Below are positions 1 to 8,481 of a stretch of DNA of 64,000 nucleotides, in pieces; within the stretch, counting starts at the first letter, position 1; each line of letters opens with the position of its first letter. Both the position numbers and the translations under genes were made by a program. The notes under the pieces are model-generated. The model did no database searches. It was not told the origin of the DNA and worked only from the letters and a program-made list of their open reading frames with translations. Source of the stretch: Pseudomonadota bacterium (GTDB lineage: Bacteria; Pseudomonadota; Gammaproteobacteria; Pseudomonadales; Pseudohongiellaceae). The DNA lies in NCBI GenBank assembly GCA_027621405.1, contig JAQCBT010000004.1, positions 152,610 through 216,609 on the forward strand, in the 5' to 3' direction.

Positions 1-498
1 AATACGGTCACCTACCTGTGGCGACACAACGAAGAGGGAGCACTGGGCATCGTCATCAACAAACCCCTGCAGGCCTGCGTGGCAGACATCTTCGGTGAGC
101 TCAACATCGAATGCTCTCTGAACGACAGGCGCTTCACCGAGCAACACGTGCTGGCAGGTGGTCCGGTGGAACGGGACAAGGGCTTCATCATTCATGACGC
201 CGGCGGCCACTGGGAGTCCTCCATCCAGGTAACTTCCAACATCAGCGTCTGCACCTCGAAGACCATCCTGCAGGACATCGCCACCGGCATGGGCCCCAAC
301 AACTACCTGATCGCCCTGGGCTGCGCGGGCTGGGACGCGGGCCAACTGGAGCGCGAGATCTACGAGAACGCCTGGCTCACCACCCCCGCCACCAGCGACC
401 TGTTGTTCTCCGACGACTACGCCAGCAAGGCCCGGTCCGCCGCAGCGCTGCTGGGCATCGACCTGCAACAGCTCTCCCCCGAAGCCGGCCATTCCTGA
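1..498 (+). CDS. yqgE: YqgE/AlgH family protein, 5' end cut by window
   Basis: The reading frame is open from base 1, so the true start lies outside the window. The visible N-terminal part carries the family hallmark GALGIVINKP (about residues 14-23 of the fragment), followed by the GGPV segment and a C-terminal GWDAGQLE block typical of the DUF179/YqgE family. The biochemical role is not firmly established; in Pseudomonas the homolog was named AlgH. The neighbour is ruvX, 34 bases downstream on the same strand, and yqgE-ruvX pairing is common in gammaproteobacteria. The product is cytoplasmic, with no signal peptide visible in the fragment. Confidence 0.93.
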   Translation, partial: NTVTYLWRHNEEGALGIVINKPLQACVADIFGELNIECSLNDRRFTEQHVLAGGPVERDKGFIIHDAGGHWESSIQVTSNISVCTSKTILQDIATGMGPNNYLIALGCAGWDAGQLEREIYENAWLTTPATSDLLFSDDYASKARSAAALLGIDLQQLSPEAGHS

Positions 499-532
499 CC
501 TGCCGCACAGCCGCGGAGTAAAGCAACAGACC

Positions 533-1000
533 ATGAGCATAGACTCACTCCCCGCCGACCCGGGCCAAGCCATCGCCGTCCTCGCCTTCGACTACGGCAC
601 CCAACGCATCGGTGTGGCCTACGGACAATCGGTGTCCGGCACGGCACAAGCGGTGGCAGTGCTGAAGGCAAGAGACGGTATCCCGGACTGGAATGAGATC
701 CAGGCGCTAATCGATGAGTGGAAGCCAAGCGCCTTCGTCGTTGGCCTGCCCTATAACCTCGATGGAACAGACAGTGACCTGCTACCCAGGGCCATCAAGT
801 TTGCCAATCGGCTGAATGGCCGATTCAACAAACCCTGTTATGGGATGGACGAACGCCTGTCCTCTAAAGCAGCTATCGAGCAGATTGCGGAAGAGAATGA
901 GGCAGGGCTGAAACGGAAGAGTTCGGCTGTCGATGACATCGCGGCACAGATCATTCTTGAGAACTGGTTTAACGAATTGAAAGCACAGGCGAGAGACTGA
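533..1000 (+). CDS. ruvX: Holliday junction resolvase-like protein RuvX/YqgF
   Basis: The 155-residue product has the RNase H-like fold signature: the first strand with catalytic Asp is LAFDYGTQRIGVAYG near residues 17-31, the central VVGLPYNLDGTDS block follows, and DERLSSKAA and the C-terminal VDDIAAQIILENW segment hold the remaining acidic residues. The family is implicated in pre-16S rRNA 5' end processing and was predicted as a Holliday junction resolvase. The size is normal (about 140-155). It probably shares a transcript with yqgE. In Pseudomonas the pyr genes usually follow; here an AT-rich insert follows instead. Confidence 0.93.
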   Translation: MSIDSLPADPGQAIAVLAFDYGTQRIGVAYGQSVSGTAQAVAVLKARDGIPDWNEIQALIDEWKPSAFVVGLPYNLDGTDSDLLPRAIKFANRLNGRFNKPCYGMDERLSSKAAIEQIAEENEAGLKRKSSAVDDIAAQIILENWFNELKAQARD

Positions 1001-1250
1001 ATCTGGCGTCGGATTCACAACCACTCTGGCGATCTATCCAGCACCCCGGCCCGCTTTCTCCTTTTCCTCTATAAATCTTCGAACTATTTCAGTTAGTTGC
1101 CGCAATGTTCCCACTTACAAGCGAGACCATTCGCTTTCTGCTTACAACTTTTCGCTGTCTACCGGGAATAATTGTTCCATTTCACAATCTTGGGGGATAG
1201 ACTGGAAGTCGATTCCCGTCAGATTGCTAGGGGGTCTTCATATTTAAATG

Positions 1251-1737
1251 TTAAATAGCTTCTTCGGATGAAGTGCAAACCATGAGCACACATATTGAGA
1301 TTGCTGGCGAATATCAAAGTAAATTTAGGTTCTACTTCGTAGGTCTCACCTTTACGCTTTTGGCTGCTAGTATTCAAACTGCGGGTTTGTCAGAAATGCG
1401 AGGTATTAACGCAATCATTGAGTTGTTTGGATGGGTTTCCTTACTCGCTTCAGGTCTCGCAGGTCTCTCATATTTGGAGTTTACGCCCGTCGTCTATCGG
1501 CATATTGATGCCATAGAGAACTCTTCTGGCGAGAACAAAAAACAGCTTGAGGACCAGTTGAAAGGTATTCAGTCAAAAAACAGCATTAGATATGCATTAG
1601 GTAAGTATGGATTCGGTTTGGGATTGCTCTGTATAGTAGTTTCTAGAGCCATGCATGGGCTGTATCCTGCAATAGCTATTTAACAATCAATTCAATAAAG
1701 GACAAATTGCTATGCAATTTGCCCATTAACAAGGGCG
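1251..1737 (+). mobile_element. candidate lone integron gene cassette
   Basis: The segment is bounded on the left by GTTAAAT (1250-1256, matching the core site GTTRRRY cut after G) and on the right by an attC-like site ending at GTTATGC (1737-1743). Upon excision the left TTAAAT would rejoin G1737 to give GTTAAAT, the exact complement of ATTTAAC (1677-1683), which overlaps the stop codon of the enclosed gene as in many cassettes. The enclosed gene is AT-rich next to GC-rich ruvX. No integrase is in the window, so this would be a single cassette inserted away from, or left behind by, an integron. The call rests on pattern only. Confidence 0.5.
1282..1683 (+). CDS. small membrane protein of unknown function
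   Basis: The 133-residue product begins at ATG 1282, chosen over GTG 1273 because GGATGA lies about ten bases upstream. It has two hydrophobic stretches in the first half (roughly residues 15-33 and 45-63), a charged cytoplasmic-type loop rich in Lys/Glu/Asn (about 75-100) and a third hydrophobic segment at the C-terminus (about 108-130). I do not recognise a family. Codon use and base composition are clearly more AT-rich than the flanking housekeeping genes, which agrees with recent acquisition. The gene fills the candidate cassette and its stop codon overlaps the attC-like site. Confidence 0.7.
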   Translation: MSTHIEIAGEYQSKFRFYFVGLTFTLLAASIQTAGLSEMRGINAIIELFGWVSLLASGLAGLSYLEFTPVVYRHIDAIENSSGENKKQLEDQLKGIQSKNSIRYALGKYGFGLGLLCIVVSRAMHGLYPAIAI

Positions 1738-1743
1738 TTATGC
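1677..1743 (+). repeat. attC-like recombination site
   Basis: The 67-base site starts with ATTTAAC (fits RYYYAAC), holds a perfect 8-base terminal palindrome CAAATTGC-TAT-GCAATTTG, and ends with AAGGGCGTTATGC, which resembles the 3' end of Vibrio-type attC repeats. Partial complementarity exists between the outer arms. It lies directly after the AT-rich gene. Confidence 0.5.
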
Positions 1744-1774
1744 CTTTTTCTAAAGAGCCAGTTCGCGAGATTGA

Positions 1775-2125
1775 ATGGCTAGTAGCGTAAAACAATACCT
1801 GGATAGCCTGTCTAACGAGGCCAGAAACGCCATCGAATTAATCCGCCACTGTGTCAAAGCCCGGGTTCCGGAATCAGAGGAATTGATTAACTACGGAATC
1901 CTCGCCTTCGCACTGGTGCCCGGCGGCAAGCGGGATGCCCAGATCATGGTTGCGGGTTACGACAAGCACATTGGCTTCTATCCGGGTCCAGAAACCATTG
2001 CTCATTTTTCGTGTGATCTGGCAGGGTTCAAACGTGCAAAGGGTTCCGTACAGTTTCCCCTGCACAAGGCTATCCCAATGGATCTTGTATCCAGAATGGT
2101 CAGCCACAAGAAAAGACTGGTGTAG
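1775..2125 (+). CDS. DUF1801 (YdhG-like) domain protein
   Basis: The 116-residue protein carries the DUF1801 fold: an N-terminal helix SVKQYLDSLS, the central ESEELINYGILAFAL block (equivalent to the E.I.YgmP.f motif) and the HIGFYPGPETI and VQFPLHKAIPM segments. Members include Bacillus Fra/YdhG, which has been described as a frataxin-like iron chaperone, but the function here is not known. GC content is near the genome average. It is followed by a strong terminator and is probably monocistronic. Confidence 0.82.
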   Translation: MASSVKQYLDSLSNEARNAIELIRHCVKARVPESEELINYGILAFALVPGGKRDAQIMVAGYDKHIGFYPGPETIAHFSCDLAGFKRAKGSVQFPLHKAIPMDLVSRMVSHKKRLV

Positions 2126-2166
2126 CGAAGCAGCCTGTCTGTCAGTTTTCGTTTGTCCCAAAACGA

Positions 2167-2194
2167 AAAAGGCCAGATCGCTCTGGCCTTTTTA
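2167..2194. terminator. bidirectional rho-independent terminator
   Basis: A perfect 12-base inverted repeat (AAAAAGGCCAGA, loop TCGC, TCTGGCCTTTTT) lies between the convergent ends of the DUF1801 gene and pilT. The A-run and T-run allow it to work on both strands. Confidence 0.9.
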
Positions 2195-2218
2195 AAACTA
2201 CTCGCTGTAGATGATTGC

Positions 2219-3253
2219 CTAGAATGACTCCGGCATCTTCGCCTTGGAACGCGCGTCTTCGCGAGTCACCATGCCTTTCGCCAGCAGCTCTTTAAGACAC
2301 TGGTCCAGGGTCTGCATGCCTACCGAAGCTCCAGTCTGAATGGCCGAGTACATCTGCGCCACCTTGTCCTCTCGGATCAGGTTACGAATTGCAGGAGTAC
2401 CGATCATGATCTCGTGTGCCGCCACTCGACCGCCGCCGGGTTTCTTCAGCAGGGTCTGGGAGATTACTGCCTGCAGTGATTCCGACAACATGGATCGCAC
2501 CATGTCTTTCTCTGCGGCGGGGAACACGTCGATCACACGGTCGATGGTCTTGGCCGCGGAGGTAGTATGCAGGGTGCCGAACACGAGGTGACCGGTTTCT
2601 GCCGCGGTCAATGCCAGGCGGATGGTTTCCAGGTCACGCAGCTCACCCACGAGGATGATGTCGGGGTCTTCACGCAGGGCCGAGCGCAGGGCCTCGTTGA
2701 AGCCGTGTGTGTCGCGATGCACCTCACGCTGGTTCACCAGGCACTTCTTCGACTGGTGCACGAATTCGATCGGGTCCTCGATGGTGAGGATGTGCTCGTA
2801 CTTGTTGTCGTTGATGTAGTCGATCATCGCCGCCAGGGTGGTGGACTTGCCGGAACCCGTTGGGCCGGTTACAGCAACGAGGCCGCGGGGTACCTGGGCA
2901 ATCTTGCGGAACACCTCGCCCATGCCCAGTTGCTCCATGGAGAGTACCTTGGAGGGAATGGTACGAAACACTGCGGCGGCGCCACGGTTCTGGATGAAGG
3001 CGTTGACACGGAAACGGGCCAGGTTGGGGACTTCGAAGGAGAAGTCAGTCTCCAGGAATTCTTCATAGTCCTTGCGCTGCTTGTCATTCATGATTTCATA
3101 AATGAGCGCGTGTACTTCCTTGTGATCCATCTCGGGCACGTTGATGCGGCGAATGTCCCCGTCCACACGAATCAGGGGTGGCATGCCAGCAGTGATGTGC
3201 AAGTCAGATGCACCCTGCTTCACGCTAAAACCAAGAAGTTCTGTAATATCCAT
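2219..3253 (-). CDS. pilT: type IV pilus retraction ATPase PilT
   Basis: The 344-residue hexameric motor powers pilus retraction (twitching motility, DNA uptake). The N-terminal PAS-like domain is followed by the RecA-like core: Walker A GPTGSGKST at residues 130-138, the Asp box and Walker B region PDIILVGELRD, and the HTTSAAKTIDR His box. The C-terminal AIRNLIRE motif required for retraction is present. Length matches PilT (344) rather than PilU (about 370-380). In Pseudomonas pilU follows pilT; here the next downstream element is the terminator, so pilU is not at this locus. The gene is divergent from yggS across about 200 bases. Confidence 0.97.
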   Translation of the reverse strand: MDITELLGFSVKQGASDLHITAGMPPLIRVDGDIRRINVPEMDHKEVHALIYEIMNDKQRKDYEEFLETDFSFEVPNLARFRVNAFIQNRGAAAVFRTIPSKVLSMEQLGMGEVFRKIAQVPRGLVAVTGPTGSGKSTTLAAMIDYINDNKYEHILTIEDPIEFVHQSKKCLVNQREVHRDTHGFNEALRSALREDPDIILVGELRDLETIRLALTAAETGHLVFGTLHTTSAAKTIDRVIDVFPAAEKDMVRSMLSESLQAVISQTLLKKPGGGRVAAHEIMIGTPAIRNLIREDKVAQMYSAIQTGASVGMQTLDQCLKELLAKGMVTREDARSKAKMPESF

Positions 3254-3450
3254 GAGCCTTACCTATAACAACAATTCTTGTATGTTCTATTTAATGTTCT
3301 TATTTTGAGTTTTAAGAATTACTTTTAAGACTTTTGTATTCAGTCCCAGCATTCGGCCCAGACGTCTAGCCAATGTTTACACTGTAGCCTATAGTATCCC
3401 TCCTTTCAGGAATATCACAGACCCAGACCGGCTTTCTCCCAGTAAAAACC

Positions 3451-4134
3451 GTGACCAAGATAGCAGAAAACATTGCCGCCCTGAGCCAGGAAATTCGGGC
3501 TCTGGAGCGCGATTCGCAGCGTCCCGAGGGCTGCGTTACCCTGCTGGCGGTGAGCAAGCGCCACAGTAGTGCAATGATCCGCGAGGCGGCTGCAGCCGGC
3601 CAGGTTCACTTCGGGGAGAACTACCTGCAGGAGGCCGAATCGAAGATCGCCGAGCTCGCGGACCTGGCCCTGGTGTGGCACTTCATTGGTCCCATCCAGT
3701 CCAACAAGACCCGGGGCATCGCCGCCCTGTTCGACTGGGTGCACAGTGTGGATCGTCTCAAGATCGCTCAGCGGCTCAGTGAGCAACGGCCGCAAGATGC
3801 GGAGCCGTTGAATATCTGCGTACAGGTGAACGTATCCGACGAGGCCAGCAAGTCTGGCGTCTCTGATCAGGAAGTGGCGCTGCTGTGCGCGCAGATAGAT
3901 GGATTGCCCAAACTCCGCCTGCGGGGACTGATGGCGATTCCCGCCGCGGTGCAAGACTATGACGAGCAGCGAGCCAGCTTCAGGCAGCTGGCTGCCCTGT
4001 ACCACTCACTGCGGGAACGGCACCCGGGCATGGATACCCTGTCCATGGGCATGAGTAACGATTTTGCCGCGGCCATTGCCGAAGGCAGCACCATGGTGCG
4101 GGTTGGCACGGCGATATTCGGTGCCCGGAACTGA
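3451..4134 (+). CDS. yggS: PLP homeostasis protein YggS/PLPBP
   Basis: The 227-residue protein has a GTG start. It is a single alanine-racemase-like TIM barrel that binds pyridoxal 5'-phosphate through Lys36 (LLAVSKRHS). Other family marks are FGENYLQEA, WHFIGPIQSNK and the C-terminal SMGMSNDFAAAI. It has no known catalytic activity and buffers free PLP and amino-acid pools. It precedes proC, the usual partner in many proteobacteria, with a gap of 146 bases that may hold a second promoter. Confidence 0.96.
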   Translation: MTKIAENIAALSQEIRALERDSQRPEGCVTLLAVSKRHSSAMIREAAAAGQVHFGENYLQEAESKIAELADLALVWHFIGPIQSNKTRGIAALFDWVHSVDRLKIAQRLSEQRPQDAEPLNICVQVNVSDEASKSGVSDQEVALLCAQIDGLPKLRLRGLMAIPAAVQDYDEQRASFRQLAALYHSLRERHPGMDTLSMGMSNDFAAAIAEGSTMVRVGTAIFGARN

Positions 4135-4280
4135 GCTGTCTATAGCTGTCAGCACCGGCAAAAGACCCCGCTATCGGTTTCACGCACCCCCCGCGAATGC
4201 GCTAGAATAGCCGCTTCGCGCCGATCCGGCAGACTTCAGGCAAGCGCGCTTCAGAACAACTTACGGTTCAGGGATTCGAT

Positions 4281-5099
4281 TTGAGCAAGGTCAGCATAGG
4301 CTTCATCGGTGCAGGCAATATGGCCGGCAGCCTGATCCGGGGAATGATTGCCAGGGGAACCCCCGCAGACACTATCTCTGTCGCGGATCTGGATAGCACC
4401 AAGATCGATCAACTGGTAGCTGAGTTGGGTGTGGTTGGCAGCAGCAATGATGCCATCTCCTCCAGTGCCGATGTGATCGTGCTGGCGGTGAAGCCCCAGG
4501 TGATGGCCGATGTCTGCAAGGCACTGCCGCTCAATGGTCGCGATGCACTGGTGATCTCGGTGGCCGCCGGTATAACCCTCTCCCACATGCAGGACTGGTT
4601 GGGTGAGGACACGGCGATCGTGCGCTGCATGCCCAACACGCCAGCGCTGGTTGGCCAGGGAGCCACGGGGCTCTTTGCCAATGGCCACACCAGTGCTGAG
4701 CAGAAGCAGATTGCCCAGGAGATGCTCGATGCGGTGGGTATCAGCGCCTGGGTAAACAGCGAGGCCGAAATCGACGCCGTGACCGCGCTCTCCGGCAGCG
4801 GCCCGGCTTACTACTTCCTGTTCATGGAAGCGATGCAGGAAGCGGGGCTGGAGTTGGGCCTGGATGAGAAACTGGTGCGCGAGTTCGCCATTCAAACCGC
4901 ATTGGGTGCGGCCATACTGGCCAACAAGAGCGAAGACGATATCGCCGAGCTGCGCCGCAAGGTGACTTCACCCGGTGGTACCACAGAGCGCGCGCTACAG
5001 AATTTTGAAGCAGGCGGCCTGCGCGAGTTGGTCAAGCAATCCCTGAAGGCAGCCCGTGACCGATCACAGGAACTGGCTGCAGAGTTTGGTGCGAAATAG
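4281..5099 (+). CDS. proC: pyrroline-5-carboxylate reductase
   Basis: The 272-residue enzyme performs the last step of proline synthesis, NAD(P)H-dependent reduction of pyrroline-5-carboxylate. The Rossmann motif GFIGAGNMA lies at residues 7-15, the AVKPQ block near 68-72, and the C-terminal signature ALSGSGPAYYF...RKVTSPGGTTERAL is complete. The start is TTG (TTGAGCAAGGTC), which gives the usual N-terminus. Downstream, after 87 bases that contain two copies of AGGGTCGTTGTA, comes yggT. Confidence 0.96.
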   Translation: MSKVSIGFIGAGNMAGSLIRGMIARGTPADTISVADLDSTKIDQLVAELGVVGSSNDAISSSADVIVLAVKPQVMADVCKALPLNGRDALVISVAAGITLSHMQDWLGEDTAIVRCMPNTPALVGQGATGLFANGHTSAEQKQIAQEMLDAVGISAWVNSEAEIDAVTALSGSGPAYYFLFMEAMQEAGLELGLDEKLVREFAIQTALGAAILANKSEDDIAELRRKVTSPGGTTERALQNFEAGGLRELVKQSLKAARDRSQELAAEFGAK

Positions 5100-5186
5100 C
5101 CGCACCGCAATTCGAGTCCGATCGTTGCAGGGTCGTTGTAGTGTTTTTGTAGGGTCGTTGTACAAAGATAAGTAAAGGAACAGAGA

Positions 5187-5786
5187 ATGGGTGTATTGGG
5201 TAGTTCAGCCGCGCTTATTGTGAATGCCCTCGGCGGTCTATACCTGCTGGCGGTGCTGTTGCGTTTCCTGCTGCAGCTTGCCCGTGCAGATTTCTATAAT
5301 CCGGTATCCCAGGCCGTGGTGCGAATCACCGACCCGGCGGTGCGCCTGTTCCGTAGTTTCATCCCCGGTTACCGGGGTATCGACTTCTCCTCGCTGGTGC
5401 TCGCCATGGTGGTGGAGGCGATTTTCATCTGCATACTCATCCTGCTATATGGTGGCAGCATTCCCTCTGTTGGCTTCATCATCACCTGGTCATTCGTTGG
5501 TGTGATCTACTTCATCATCAACATTTACTACTACGCCATTATTGCTTCTATTATTATGTCCTTTGTGATGTTGTTCTCCGGCAACATGAATCCGCATCCT
5601 CTGTTAAGACTGGTATGGCAACTTACAGAACCGGTGATGGCTCCCATTCGCAAGATATTGCCACCCATGGGCGGGCTGGACTTCTCACCCATTTTTATCT
5701 TCATCGCAATCGGCCTGATCCAGAACCTGTTAGTCCGGACCTTTGGCATCAGTGAACAACTAGCCGCCGTCGTTATCGGCATCTGA
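5187..5786 (+). CDS. yggT: YggT family integral membrane protein
   Basis: The 199-residue protein has two YGGT repeats, each with a pair of hydrophobic helices (about residues 10-30 and 65-90 in the first half, 95-125 and 165-195 in the second). The short motif RITDPAVRLFRSFIPGYRGIDFSSL in repeat one has its echo LTEPVMAPIRKILPPMGGLDFSPI in repeat two. Homologs have been linked to osmotic tolerance and cell-division or membrane protein organisation, but the mechanism is not settled. An upstream AAGGAACAGAG gives a good ribosome site. The stop overlaps the next start (ATGA). Confidence 0.93.
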   Translation: MGVLGSSAALIVNALGGLYLLAVLLRFLLQLARADFYNPVSQAVVRITDPAVRLFRSFIPGYRGIDFSSLVLAMVVEAIFICILILLYGGSIPSVGFIITWSFVGVIYFIINIYYYAIIASIIMSFVMLFSGNMNPHPLLRLVWQLTEPVMAPIRKILPPMGGLDFSPIFIFIAIGLIQNLLVRTFGISEQLAAVVIGI

Positions 5787-6064
5787 TGATCTATCAGCGC
5801 CAGGGCTCCCGCCTCTACCTGAACTGCACGGTGCAGCCGGGCGCCAGGGAGACTGCGATCATTGGCGTACTGGGAGATTCACTCAAGATCAGACTCAGTG
5901 CAGCCGCTACCGATGGCAAGGCCAACAAACAGCTACTGAAGCTGCTGGCCAGCGAGTTCGGCGTGAAGCAAAGCGCAGTGACCCTGATCTCCGGAGCCAG
6001 CAGCCGCAAGAAAAGACTCTGTATAGAAGAACCTGTTAAAGAACCGACAATTCCACAAACCTGA
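5786..6064 (+). CDS. yggU: YggU/DUF167 family protein
   Basis: The 92-residue DUF167 protein shows the family blocks VQPGARETAIIGV, LKIRLSAAATDGKANKQLLKLLA and the FGVKQSAVTLISGASSRKKRL tail. The function is unknown; the fold is a small alpha/beta domain that may bind nucleic acid. It is coupled translationally to yggT by a one-base overlap (ATGA). Confidence 0.93.
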   Translation: MIYQRQGSRLYLNCTVQPGARETAIIGVLGDSLKIRLSAAATDGKANKQLLKLLASEFGVKQSAVTLISGASSRKKRLCIEEPVKEPTIPQT

Positions 6065-6091
6065 AGAGAAACATGAAGCACCGCCTGCACA

Positions 6092-7291
6092 ATGCCTAAA
6101 TCGTTCCCACAAGATTCCGTTGGCCTGGTCTCACCGACACTATACAAGTTCGATGAGGAGCTGGAGCTGCGCAGCGGCAAGGTGCTCAAGCGCTTCGAGC
6201 TGATGGTGGAGACCTACGGTGAGCTGAATGCCGAGCGTAGCAATGCCATCCTCATCTGCCATGCCCTGAGCGGCGATCATCATGCGGCAGGCTACCACAG
6301 CGCGGATGACCAAAAGGCGGGTTGGTGGGATACCTGCATCGGCCCGGGCAAACCCATCGACACCAATCGTTTCTATGTGGTGTCGCTGAATAACCTCGGC
6401 GGTTGTGCCGGCAGCACCGGTCCCGTGTCCACCAATCCCGACACTGGCAAGCCCTATGGCCCGGACTTTCCCGTAGTGACGGTGCGGGACTGGGTGAAGA
6501 GCCAGAAGATGCTGATGGAGAGACTCGGTATCGAGAAATGGGCGGCCGTGGCCGGCGGTAGCCTCGGTGGCATGCAGGTATTGCGCTGGGCCATCAGCTA
6601 TCCCCAGTGCCTGCACAACGCGATCGTGATCGCGGCGGCACCGAAGCTCTCGGCACAGAACATCGCCTTCAATGAGGTGGCGCGGCACTCTATTACCAGT
6701 GATCCGAATTTTCACCAGGGTCGCTACCTGGAGCACAATACCCTGCCCAAACAGGGGCTGATGCTGGCGCGCATGGTTGGGCATATCACCTACCTGTCCG
6801 ACAGCGCCATGCGTGCCAAGTTTGGCAAGTCCATTGCGGAGTTCGAGGCCCAGGGCACGAACTTCGGTCGTGACCTGCGAACCGGTAAACTCAGCTTCGG
6901 ATTCAACGTGGATTTCCAGGTGGAATCCTACCTGCATTACCAGGGTGAGCGTTTCTCGGAAAATTTCGACGCCAACACCTACCTGTTGATGACCAAGGCG
7001 CTGGATTATTTCGATCCCTCGGTGGACTACGACGGCGACCTGAGCAAGGCCTTCGCGAACAGTGATTGCAGGTTCCTGGTCATGTCCTTCAGCACGGACT
7101 GGCGTTTCCCGCCGGAGCGTTCGAAGGAACTGGTGAACTCCCTGCTCAAGGCGGGCAAGGACGTGAGCTATCTGGAGATCGATGCCGACGAGGGTCACGA
7201 TGCCTTCCTGTTACCGGTGCCCCGCTACCTGAATGCGCTGTCGGCATTTCTGGGCAAGGTGCACGAGGAGGTGTGCAGCCATGCGTCCTGA
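6092..7291 (+). CDS. metX: homoserine O-acyltransferase MetX
   Basis: The 399-residue alpha/beta hydrolase acylates homoserine for methionine synthesis. The nucleophile elbow is AGGSLGGMQ with Ser157; the late Asp is in [11 protein letters not shown] and the His in [10 protein letters not shown]. The [11 protein letters not shown] oxyanion region and [12 protein letters not shown] block are typical. MetX enzymes that sit with metW in gammaproteobacteria are often succinyltransferases (MetXS); the acyl donor cannot be fixed by eye. It overlaps metW by 11 bases. Confidence 0.95.
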   Translation: MPKSFPQDSVGLVSPTLYKFDEELELRSGKVLKRFELMVETYGELNAERSNAILICHALSGDHHAAGYHSADDQKAGWWDTCIGPGKPIDTNRFYVVSLNNLGGCAGSTGPVSTNPDTGKPYGPDFPVVTVRDWVKSQKMLMERLGIEKWAAVAGGSLGGMQVLRWAISYPQCLHNAIVIAAAPKLSAQNIAFNEVARHSITSDPNFHQGRYLEHNTLPKQGLMLARMVGHITYLSDSAMRAKFGKSIAEFEAQGTNFGRDLRTGKLSFGFNVDFQVESYLHYQGERFSENFDANTYLLMTKALDYFDPSVDYDGDLSKAFANSDCRFLVMSFSTDWRFPPERSKELVNSLLKAGKDVSYLEIDADEGHDAFLLPVPRYLNALSAFLGKVHEEVCSHAS

Positions 7292-7874
7292 CCAGGAAAT
7301 AATTGCCCAGTGGATTGAACCCGGCAGCAAGGTGCTGGACCTCGGTTGTGGAGACGGCAGCCTGTTGCACTTTCTCAACAGCACCCGCAATGTCTCGTCC
7401 ATTGGCCTGGAGATTGACGAGGTCAACATCGAGAAGTGTATTCGCAATGGTGTGAATGTGATCGAACAGAACATCGATCACGGCCTGTCCAATTTCCAGT
7501 CCAACAGTTTCGATACGGCCCTGCTGGCGCAGACACTACAGGCCTTGAGCAACCCGCACTTGCTGATCGATGAGATGCTGCGCATCGCCAATCGGGGTAT
7601 CGTTACCTTTCCCAATTTTGGTAACTGGAAGAGCCGCATGTATTTGTCCCTGCGCGGCCGCATGCCGGTAAGCAAGTTCATGCCTCACCAGTGGTATGAC
7701 ACTCCGAACATCCATTTCTGTACGGTGAAGGATTTCGATGCCCTGTGCCGGGAGAAGAAAATCCGGGTGCTGGAACGCACGGTGGTGGATTCCAGACATC
7801 AGGGCAACTGGGCCATGAAGGCCTGGCCGAATTTCCTCGGCGAGATCGCCATCTATCACATCTCCAGGAAATGA
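7281..7874 (+). CDS. metW: methionine biosynthesis protein MetW
   Basis: The 197-residue SAM-methyltransferase-like protein starts at ATG 7281 ([11 protein letters not shown]), inside the end of metX; the frame is open further upstream but that part has no homology to the family. The SAM motif [12 protein letters not shown] lies near residues 17-28, and the [10 protein letters not shown] and [13 protein letters not shown] segments are typical of MetW. It partners MetX in methionine synthesis, although its biochemical role is still debated. Tight coupling to metX supports joint function. Confidence 0.95.
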   Translation: MRPDQEIIAQWIEPGSKVLDLGCGDGSLLHFLNSTRNVSSIGLEIDEVNIEKCIRNGVNVIEQNIDHGLSNFQSNSFDTALLAQTLQALSNPHLLIDEMLRIANRGIVTFPNFGNWKSRMYLSLRGRMPVSKFMPHQWYDTPNIHFCTVKDFDALCREKKIRVLERTVVDSRHQGNWAMKAWPNFLGEIAIYHISRK

Positions 7875-7878
7875 GCAC

Positions 7879-8481
7879 GTGAGCAGAGTCGTATTGGCCA
7901 GCGGCAACAAGGGCAAGCTGGTGGAATTGCAGACTATCCTTGCAGAGAAGGACGTGGAGCTGGTCCCGCAATCGGAGCTGGGGGTAGGGTCGGTGCCGGA
8001 GACGGGGCTCAGCTTCGTTGAGAATGCCCTGATCAAGGCCCGCCACGCAGCGAAGGAAACAGGCCTGCCCGCCCTCGCCGACGATTCAGGCATCGAGGTG
8101 GATGCCCTCAATGGCGAGCCTGGCATCTACTCGGCCCGCTACGCCGGTGTCGAGGGTGACCTGGCCGATGCGGCAAACAATGCGAAGTTACTGGCGGAGC
8201 TGGAACAGGTGCCGGAGGCAGAACGCACGGCCCGCTTCCAGTGTGTGATTGTCTACATGCGACACGACAAGGATCCCATGCCGCTGATCTGCCAGGGCAC
8301 CTGGGAAGGCAGGATCCTGTTCGAGGAGCAGGGTGAGAACGGCTTCGGCTATGACCACCTGTTCTATGTACCAGAATATGGCTGCGCCTCTGCCGAACTC
8401 AGTCCCGAGATCAAGAACGGCCTGAGTCATCGCGGCCAGGCCCTGCGGGCACTACTGGAATGCTGGAAACCCCTCCCCTGA
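7879..8481 (+). CDS. rdgB: dITP/XTP pyrophosphatase (HAM1/RdgB)
   Basis: The 200-residue house-cleaning enzyme hydrolyses non-canonical purine NTPs (dITP, XTP) to monophosphates and keeps them out of DNA. The GTG start gives [13 protein letters not shown], the substrate-binding N-terminus. [24 protein letters not shown] and the [15 protein letters not shown] and [10 protein letters not shown] blocks complete the family signature. It starts four bases after metW and its end overlaps hemW by 22 bases. Confidence 0.96.
   Translation: MSRVVLASGNKGKLVELQTILAEKDVELVPQSELGVGSVPETGLSFVENALIKARHAAKETGLPALADDSGIEVDALNGEPGIYSARYAGVEGDLADAANNAKLLAELEQVPEAERTARFQCVIVYMRHDKDPMPLICQGTWEGRILFEEQGENGFGYDHLFYVPEYGCASAELSPEIKNGLSHRGQALRALLECWKPLP

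Noticed and set aside
1775..2125. DUF1801 gene as a second integron cassette
   Set aside because: The preceding GTTATGC would require GCATAAC after the gene to form an attC; no such site exists and a plain terminator follows.
2567..3268. 233-codon open frame on the plus strand
   Set aside because: Antisense to pilT; the translation is low-complexity (many Val/His/Leu/Gly) and has no family pattern.
6140..7198. 352-codon open frame on the minus strand
   Set aside because: It is antisense to metX, which is conserved in full; the minus frame has no family resemblance and reflects GC-rich codon bias.
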